Of a stretch of 64,000 bases of DNA, positions 63,834 through 64,000 are shown in pieces. Within the stretch, counting starts at the first letter, position 1; every line of letters starts with the position of its first letter. The notes beneath the pieces were generated by a model that saw only the letters and a list, made by a program, of their open reading frames with translations, was not told the origin of the DNA and made no database searches. Position numbers and translations under genes: made by a program. The stretch is from Pseudothauera nasutitermitis (GTDB taxonomy: Bacteria > Pseudomonadota > Gammaproteobacteria > Burkholderiales > Rhodocyclaceae): the NCBI RefSeq assembly GCF_004801295.1, contig NZ_SSOC01000007.1, positions 62,001 to 126,000 on the forward strand, written 5' to 3'.

Positions 63834-64000
63834 TCAGGCATCGCCCCACAGCGCCTGCAGGGCCGCCAGCGCGGCCAGCCCGGCGGTCTCGGTGCGCAGC
63901 ACGCGCGGCCCCAGGCTCATCGCCTCGGCGCCGGCGCGCAGGCAGGCGGCGAGTTCGGCATCCGTCCACCCGCCTTCCGGCCCGACCATCAGCACCACGC
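63834..64000 (-). CDS. rsmE: 16S rRNA (uracil(1498)-N3)-methyltransferase, C-terminal part (cut by window edge)
   Basis: Only about 54 C-terminal residues are inside the window; the gene continues past the right edge. They read VVLMVGPEGGWTDAEL and [19 protein letters not shown], which are the SAM-binding knot motifs of RsmE, ending WGDA and a TGA at 63834. It is upstream of pap in the leftward operon. Confidence 0.88.
   Translation of the reverse strand, partial: VVLMVGPEGGWTDAELAACLRAGAEAMSLGPRVLRTETAGLAALAALQALWGDA

Overview
The window is high-GC chromosomal DNA from a betaproteobacterium, most likely a Rhodocyclales/Zoogloeaceae-type organism (Thauera/Azoarcus-like). I infer this from gene order and protein character, not from a search. 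The supporting features are the engB–cytochrome c4–resB–ccsA block, a hemB beside engB, a bioB–bioC pair, a conserved yibN–grxC–secB–gpsA cluster, several Tat-exported TRAP binding proteins, and the absence of tRNA or rRNA genes. Genes are packed tightly on both strands, with many ATGA start/stop overlaps.

1–4.9 kb: a catabolic-looking set made of a partial FAD dehydrogenase, a ThDP-dependent enzyme, a Crp/Fnr regulator and an aldehyde dehydrogenase. 5.0–7.3 kb: a complete yfiR–yfiN–yfiB c-di-GMP module. 7.3–16.2 kb: a PEP/pyruvate-binding-domain protein, a cytochrome c'-like lipoprotein, a ChrA-type transporter, a second aldehyde dehydrogenase, DAHP synthase, and the MsrPQ periplasmic repair system. 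16.2–18.8 kb: mog, darP and pmbA.

19.0–32.4 kb: a TRAP-transporter region with three substrate-binding proteins and two DctQM permease pairs. Two of the binding-protein genes are tandem duplicates that share a 91-bp leader. Inside this region (about 20.3–24.4 kb) sits a lower-GC accessory islet. It holds a 906-aa Upf1-like SF1 helicase fused to a PD-(D/E)XK-like tail, then an intact AbiEi-type antitoxin and a truncated AbiEii-type toxin. This is the best defence-related candidate in the window.

32.4–41.8 kb: an unknown lipoprotein, glyA–nrdR–ribD, and a leftward gpmA–envC–ctpA–orf–moeB operon. 41.9–46.2 kb: an ArsR regulator with the cysteine spacing of persulfide sensors, placed before rhodanese–grxC–secB–SH3–gpsA; then a REP palindrome, trmL and comF. 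46.2–50.3 kb: bioB–bioC–HAD phosphatase, GNAT and hemB. 50.3–50.5 kb: a chain of hairpins ending in a terminator, antisense to the hemB leader, a candidate structured RNA. 50.5–58.9 kb: engB, cytochrome c4, resB–ccsA (System II cytochrome c maturation), a DUF455 ferritin-like protein, moeA, rpiA and phoU. 59–64 kb: a leftward operon rsmE (partial)–pap–argA–PAS/GGDEF–yggX.

Functional themes: molybdenum cofactor genes (mog, moeB-like, moeA) lie in the same window as the molybdoenzyme MsrP. Cytochrome c maturation genes accompany c-type cytochromes. Two diguanylate cyclases are present, and polyphosphate/phosphate functions (pap, phoU) appear near the right end.
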